Below, one piece after another: positions 5,681-9,436 of a DNA stretch of 9,436 nt. How positions within the stretch are numbered: the stretch's first letter is position 1; each line of letters begins with the position of its first letter. This DNA comes from an uncultured Gammaproteobacteria bacterium (GTDB taxonomy: Bacteria > Pseudomonadota > Gammaproteobacteria > Coxiellales > Coxiellaceae), in contig CAIQCE010000014.1 of the NCBI GenBank assembly GCA_903870185.1, positions 1 through 9,436 of the forward strand, in the 5' to 3' direction. The position numbers were made by a program, and so were the translations under genes. The notes under the pieces were generated by a model that saw only the letters and a list, made by a program, of their open reading frames with translations, was not told the DNA's origin and did not search any database.

Positions 5681-7093
5681 ATGGGATCTAGCCCATCTAC
5701 GGACAATCTACAGCCTATTCGGAAGGATCCGTTTCGGTATCTGCGTTATTTTATTTATTTATTCTATATTGATTTTTTTCAGGGCAATTCAAAGTCTCGG
5801 CGGCTTTTTTTACGTCGTTTTGTTTTCAGAGGTGCACGAGCTTTCAAGCTTTATTCCATCCCCAAGTTTTTTTTTATGTTGTTGCAAGCTCTTAGAGCCA
5901 TATTTAATTCTCAAGGCTTTAACAGTGTTGAGTGGAAATATAGGCAGTGGCTTTGGGCAATTTCGGGCCTTGAAAATAAGCCATATTTAAGGACATGGAT
6001 TGATAGTCGTTACCGCAATGGCCCTAAAGTAATCATTATCGGGGTGGGTGCTAATGGGGACCTTTTAATGATAACTCCTATACTGAGAGCCTTGCGTCAA
6101 AAGTTACCATCAGCTCAAATTTGTTTGCTTCATCGATGTGCTGCTGTCAAAACCATATTGTATAAAAATCCTAATCCTGATTCGATGGCCCATGCTGATT
6201 TCTATGATTTTGAGCAAATTGAACAGGCAGTTCTTAAAGTAGGTGCTGCAGATTTGATGGTGCACATTAAGACGGGGGCTGAGTATTTTATTCAGTATAA
6301 TCGTGCTCCTGAAGGATTAAGGCATCCGGAGCTGAATCAATTGATGCCGGATGAATTTTTTGCTAAGGCTGAAAAGGCCCTCGAATCGTGGAGAAAACCC
6401 ATCACGGATTATTTATCTCCCGATAAGAAATTTAGATGGTCAAAGGATCGTGCAGGTTATCATCTTTTGGATTTATTTGGAATTACGGGTAACTTGCCTA
6501 TCGATCGCTCTAGTAAGTTTGATTTTCATATAGAACCAGATGATTTTAAGATTTTGGATCTTCTTCCTAAAGATGCCCCTTTTGTAACGGTACAAAATGG
6601 GGTTGATCTTGACGTGATGAATTGGTCCTATGTTACAGGACAACGTCCTACTAAATCATTGCCTGCTTTAACTTGGAGGCAAACCGTAGCGCTTTTAAAT
6701 CAGAAAGGATTCGTTACGGTTCAATTGGGTACTCTAAAAGAAGACTTGATCGAAGGGGTTTCACTAGATTTACGAGGAAAAACTACATTTCGTCAGGCGG
6801 CAGTTATATTGAAGAGCGCACATTGTCAGGTGGGTGTGGAAGGCGGGCTCGTGCATCTGGCTAATGCGATGCAAGCGATATCAGTTATAATGTTTGGCCC
6901 TACCTCTGTGGATTTATTCGGATATCCACAGAATATCAATTTGACCGCAGGTGACTGTAATAGCTGTTGGTGGTCAAAGCGAGATTGGTTTATCTACTGC
7001 CCTAGGGGGTTGAAAGAGCCAGAATGCATGAATGCTTTTAGAGCTGAAAAAATCGTAGAGGCTGTTCTTAGTATTAATCATCCTGGATCATAG
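5681..7093 (+). CDS. Glycosyltransferase family 9 (heptosyltransferase-type) protein
   Basis: The product is 470 residues from ATG 5681, or 473 from GTG 5672. I prefer the ATG because GAGAG (5668-5672) is 8 nt upstream of it, while the GTG has no ribosome-binding site. GT9 enzymes such as WaaC/WaaF transfer ADP-heptose to the LPS inner core on the cytosolic face of the inner membrane. The N-terminal GT9 motif is at 116-133 (KVIIIGVGANGDLLMITP, Asp127), and the sugar-nucleotide-side motif is VEGGLVHLANAM (386-397), with MFGPTSVDLFG after it. A four-Cys tail follows (GDCNSC, YCPRG, EPECMNAF). About 115 residues precede the GT9 fold, Arg/aromatic-rich (RYLRYFIYLFYIDFF), possibly membrane-associating, making the protein longer than the usual ~350 residues. 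Family assignment is good; donor and acceptor cannot be read from sequence. It separates gltA from sdhC. Confidence 0.85.
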   Translation: MGSSPSTDNLQPIRKDPFRYLRYFIYLFYIDFFQGNSKSRRLFLRRFVFRGARAFKLYSIPKFFFMLLQALRAIFNSQGFNSVEWKYRQWLWAISGLENKPYLRTWIDSRYRNGPKVIIIGVGANGDLLMITPILRALRQKLPSAQICLLHRCAAVKTILYKNPNPDSMAHADFYDFEQIEQAVLKVGAADLMVHIKTGAEYFIQYNRAPEGLRHPELNQLMPDEFFAKAEKALESWRKPITDYLSPDKKFRWSKDRAGYHLLDLFGITGNLPIDRSSKFDFHIEPDDFKILDLLPKDAPFVTVQNGVDLDVMNWSYVTGQRPTKSLPALTWRQTVALLNQKGFVTVQLGTLKEDLIEGVSLDLRGKTTFRQAAVILKSAHCQVGVEGGLVHLANAMQAISVIMFGPTSVDLFGYPQNINLTAGDCNSCWWSKRDWFIYCPRGLKEPECMNAFRAEKIVEAVLSINHPGS

Positions 7094-7180
7094 TGAGGGT
7101 TTGGGTGAAAGACTCCAGTGGGTGATTAAAGAGCAATTTCCAGAGAGGTCCTTAAACTGTTACAAGAGTTCATGATCCAT

Positions 7181-7220
7181 TTGTATTCCCCCACCGAAGT
7201 GGTTATAATTTGCCCGGGCA
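7181..7220 (+). promoter_or_regulatory. Promoter of the sdhCDA operon with palindrome at the start point
   Basis: TTGTAT (7181-7186), a 17-base spacer and a perfect TATAAT (7204-7209) form a strong sigma-70-type promoter, with start expected near 7216. The spacer holds CCAC-CGAA-GTGG (7191-7202). The perfect 10-bp palindrome TGCCCGGGCA (7211-7220) sits on the predicted start point. The GC-rich discriminator resembles that of stringently controlled promoters; this and any operator role are inference. The leader to sdhC is about 60 nt. Confidence 0.7.
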
Positions 7221-7279
7221 CTTAGCCCTACTCCCTCAGGAAATAAGACCATTTTAGTTAAGTTAAGGTGATTGAGAGT

Positions 7280-7654
7280 ATGAAATCCAATAGGCCTGTG
7301 AATCGTGATGTCACGAAGTACCGTTTTCCGCTTACCGCTATCATATCTATATTACATCGTGTCTCGGGTATGGTTTTGTTTTTAGCCTTACCTTGGCTGC
7401 TCTACCTTCTGGCAGGTTCTTTGGCATCTGAAGCACGCTTTTTTGAAATTCAAAGTCAATTATCACAACCTCTCTATAAGTTTTTGATTTGGGCGATATT
7501 GGCAGCGGTTAGTTTTCATGGGGTTGCAGGTTTTCGCCATATGATTATGGACCTTGGATTTGCTGAAAGTCTGAAGGCAGGGAAAATCGGGGCTTTAATA
7601 ACGGTGCTTATTTCAGGCTTCTTGATGATTTTAGTAGGAGTGTGGTTATGGTAG
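7280..7654 (+). CDS. sdhC: Succinate dehydrogenase cytochrome b556 subunit
   Basis: This is one of the two membrane anchors of complex II. With SdhD it binds heme b and ubiquinone and docks SdhAB to the inner membrane. From ATG 7280 it is 124 residues with three TM segments (about 28-49, 65-86, 102-123). RPVNRD at the N-terminus, SILHRVSG (quinone-site Ser and Arg) and SFHGVAGFRHMIMDLG (heme ligand His80) are family signatures. AAGGTG at 7265-7270 is 9 nt before the ATG. An in-frame GTG at 7268 would give 128 residues and match E. coli numbering exactly (Ser27, Arg31, His84), so it is a serious alternative start, though it lacks a good ribosome-binding site. Its 3' end overlaps sdhD by 7 nt, indicating translational coupling. 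Confidence 0.96.
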   Translation: MKSNRPVNRDVTKYRFPLTAIISILHRVSGMVLFLALPWLLYLLAGSLASEARFFEIQSQLSQPLYKFLIWAILAAVSFHGVAGFRHMIMDLGFAESLKAGKIGALITVLISGFLMILVGVWLW

Positions 7655-7995
7655 ATAGCATTACCTGTTTGGGTCGAAATGGCTTGAGCACTTGGCTTTT
7701 ACAGCGAGTGAGCGCCTTGGTTTTGGGAGGCTATACCTTATTCCTAGTTTGTTTTTTTGGGAGTCACTCTGGATTTAGTTATATAGATTGGTATTCATTT
7801 TTCGCGAATCCTTGGATGAAGATTATCAGTTTGATCGCTATGTTGAATATCGTCGCACATGCATGGATTGGAATTTGGACCGTTATCACCGATTATGTTA
7901 AATGCAGTTGTTTACGCCTGACTCTAGAAGTGGCGTTAATCTTAGGGCTCTTGGGGTTAATGCTCTGGGGATTGATGATTTTTTTAGTAATCTAG
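7648..7995 (+). CDS. sdhD: Succinate dehydrogenase membrane anchor subunit
   Basis: This is the second complex II anchor, 115 residues, the same length as E. coli SdhD. Three TM segments lie at about 17-38, 56-79 and 92-114. The signature HAWIGIWTVITDYVK gives heme ligand His71 and quinone-site Asp82 and Tyr83, all at E. coli numbers. LGRNG near the N-terminus is also typical. ATG 7648 has AGGAG (7636-7640) seven bases upstream, so it is preferred over the in-frame GTG at 7642, which is too close to that site. The gene overlaps the sdhC stop (7652-7654), and 40 nt separate it from sdhA. Confidence 0.96.
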   Translation: MVDSITCLGRNGLSTWLLQRVSALVLGGYTLFLVCFFGSHSGFSYIDWYSFFANPWMKIISLIAMLNIVAHAWIGIWTVITDYVKCSCLRLTLEVALILGLLGLMLWGLMIFLVI

Positions 7996-8035
7996 ACTCT
8001 AAGTGCAGAATCTAGGTTTAAATTAAGGTTTTACT

Positions 8036-9436
8036 ATGACATTACCCATTTACGAATTTGACGCGATTATTATTGGGGCAGGGGGCGCTGGAATGCGTGC
8101 TTCTTTGCAGCTGGCCCAATCTAATTATAAGGTCGCTGTGCTTTCTAAGGTTTTCCCAACGCGCTCTCATACCGTTTCTGCTCAAGGGGGCATCAGTGCC
8201 GCTCTGGGGAATGTGGATGAGGATAAGTGGCAGTGGCATATGTATGACTCGGTTATGGGCTCAGGTTGCTTGGGCGATCAAGATGCGATCGAATATATGT
8301 GTAAAAATGCTCCGCAATCGGTGATCGAACTAGAGCATATGGGATTACCATTTTCTCGTTTAGAAAATGGAAAAATTTATCAGCGAGCCTTTGGCGGACA
8401 CACTAAGAATTTTGGGGGTGAATCTGCTCATCGTGCTTGTGCTGCTGCCGATAGAACAGGGCATGCATTACTGCATACGCTTTATCAAAAAAATGTAGAA
8501 GCCGATACCCATTTCTTCAATGAATGGTATGTGATTGATCTTGTGAAGGGCGCTGAAAAAGGCATAGCAGGTGCGATTGCACTCTGCATAGAAACTGGCG
8601 AAATGGCTTATTTTAAAGCCAAGGCGACAATTTTGGCGACCGGTGGCGCAGGCCGAATCTTTCATTCAACTACGAATGCTTATATTAATACCGGTGATGG
8701 AGTGGGTATGGCGCTTCGAGCAGGATTGCCCATTCAAGACATGGAATTTTGGCAGTTCCACCCAACCGGAATCGCAGGTGTGGGTTGCTTAGTAACAGAA
8801 GGTTGTCGAGGTGAGGGCGGTTATTTAATTAATAAAGACGGTGAGCGTTTCATGGAACGCTATGCTCCTCACTTGAAGGATTTGGCGTGCCGCGATGTAG
8901 TCTCTCGTGCTTCTATTATGGAAATTTTGGAAGGTCGTGGTTGTGGCCCCAACGGAGATTATGTGCTGTTGAAGCTCGATCATTTAGGTGAAGACGTCTT
9001 AAAAACTCGATTGCCAGGAATCTGTGAATTAGCAAAAGAATTTGCGGATGTGGATCCTGCTAAAGAACCGATTCCAGTTGTTCCGACGGCTCACTATATG
9101 ATGGGGGGGGTTCCCACCAATATTCATGGGCAGGCGATTACAGTGAATGCGGATGGACAAGACGAAGTCGTTGAAGGACTCTATGCCGTTGGCGAATGTG
9201 CTTGTGTATCGGTGCACGGAGCCAATCGTCTAGGGACTAATTCTCTCTTAGATTTAGTGGTTTTTGGTCGAGCAGCCGGTATCAATTGCCAAGAAGCATT
9301 GGCTGGAGGCTTATCTCATCGACGAGAAAACCAGGATGATATCGATGCTGCTTTGGCTCGAATCAATCGTTGGAATGATTCGAATAATACCGAAGATCCA
9401 TCAGCCATTCGTAATGAAATGAAAGAAATTATGCAG
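8036..9436 (+). CDS. sdhA: Succinate dehydrogenase flavoprotein subunit, partial (3' end beyond window)
   Basis: This is the catalytic FAD subunit of complex II: it oxidises succinate to fumarate on the cytosolic side and passes electrons to SdhB. 467 codons are visible, about 80% of the ~588 residues usual, with no stop or frameshift. FAD-binding IIIGAGGAGMRA is at 11-22. RSHTVSAQGG places the covalently flavinylated His at 45. FWQFHPTG gives His242, ACRDVVSR gives Arg286, TAHYMMGG gives His353 and GANRLGTNSLLD gives Arg398; these correspond to E. coli His242, Arg286, His354 and Arg399. AAGG (8025-8028) is 7 nt before the ATG. A run of eight G (9103-9110) keeps the frame. sdhB is expected just outside the window. 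Confidence 0.98.
   Translation, partial: MTLPIYEFDAIIIGAGGAGMRASLQLAQSNYKVAVLSKVFPTRSHTVSAQGGISAALGNVDEDKWQWHMYDSVMGSGCLGDQDAIEYMCKNAPQSVIELEHMGLPFSRLENGKIYQRAFGGHTKNFGGESAHRACAAADRTGHALLHTLYQKNVEADTHFFNEWYVIDLVKGAEKGIAGAIALCIETGEMAYFKAKATILATGGAGRIFHSTTNAYINTGDGVGMALRAGLPIQDMEFWQFHPTGIAGVGCLVTEGCRGEGGYLINKDGERFMERYAPHLKDLACRDVVSRASIMEILEGRGCGPNGDYVLLKLDHLGEDVLKTRLPGICELAKEFADVDPAKEPIPVVPTAHYMMGGVPTNIHGQAITVNADGQDEVVEGLYAVGECACVSVHGANRLGTNSLLDLVVFGRAAGINCQEALAGGLSHRRENQDDIDAALARINRWNDSNNTEDPSAIRNEMKEIMQ

Noticed and set aside
6923..6931. ATATCCACA, a DnaA-box-like 9-mer
   Set aside because: It is a single one-mismatch match inside the glycosyltransferase gene; nearly two such matches are expected by chance in the window.
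3794..8015. Identical 14-mer GTGCAGAATCTAGG after the 729-residue gene (about 3794) and between sdhD and sdhA (about 8002)
   Set aside because: Counting both strands, one shared 14-mer in a window of this length is expected by chance roughly a third of the time, and the flanks do not match.

Overview
The window is a stretch of AT-rich gammaproteobacterial chromosome. The best-recognised genes are TCA-cycle genes: type II citrate synthase (gltA, minus strand) and the start of a succinate dehydrogenase operon (sdhC-sdhD-sdhA, plus strand, with sdhA cut by the right edge). Key residues fall at almost the same positions as in the Escherichia coli enzymes: SdhA His45/His242/Arg286, SdhD His71/Asp82/Tyr83 and GltA His264/His305. 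The left half carries accessory-looking genes. Its large membrane protein has effector-like architecture and a possible PmrA-type site upstream, so I infer, without proof, a host-associated lineage such as Legionellales (Coxiella/Legionella/Berkiella-like).

Layout: (1) 1-173, minus, the 5' part of a small Lys-rich protein gene, cut by the left edge. (2) 405-1352, plus, a membrane protein with about four TM segments and a long helical insert, divergent from gene 1. (3) 1365-1457, two short REP-like hairpin elements, each preceded by GTAG. (4) 1551-3740, plus, a 729-residue protein with two related membrane hairpins, a repeat domain, a coiled coil and an Ala/Gly/Pro-rich tail, followed by a strong intrinsic terminator. 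(5) 3741-4232, a 492-nt gap between convergent genes, with a DnaA-box-like cluster, alternative hairpins and a third, inverted REP-like copy. (6) 4233-5522, minus, gltA. (7) 5681-7093, plus, a GT9 (heptosyltransferase-type) glycosyltransferase lying between gltA and the sdh operon. (8) 7181-9436, plus, sdh promoter, sdhC, sdhD and partial sdhA.

GltA makes citrate from oxaloacetate and acetyl-CoA. SdhCDA(B) oxidises succinate and reduces ubiquinone at the inner membrane. Divergent gltA/sdh is the classical enterobacterial order, but here the glycosyltransferase gene separates the two units. The most unusual material is the 729-residue protein with its regulatory region, and the structured gap that follows it. 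No tRNA, rRNA, CRISPR array, transposase or complete insertion sequence was seen.
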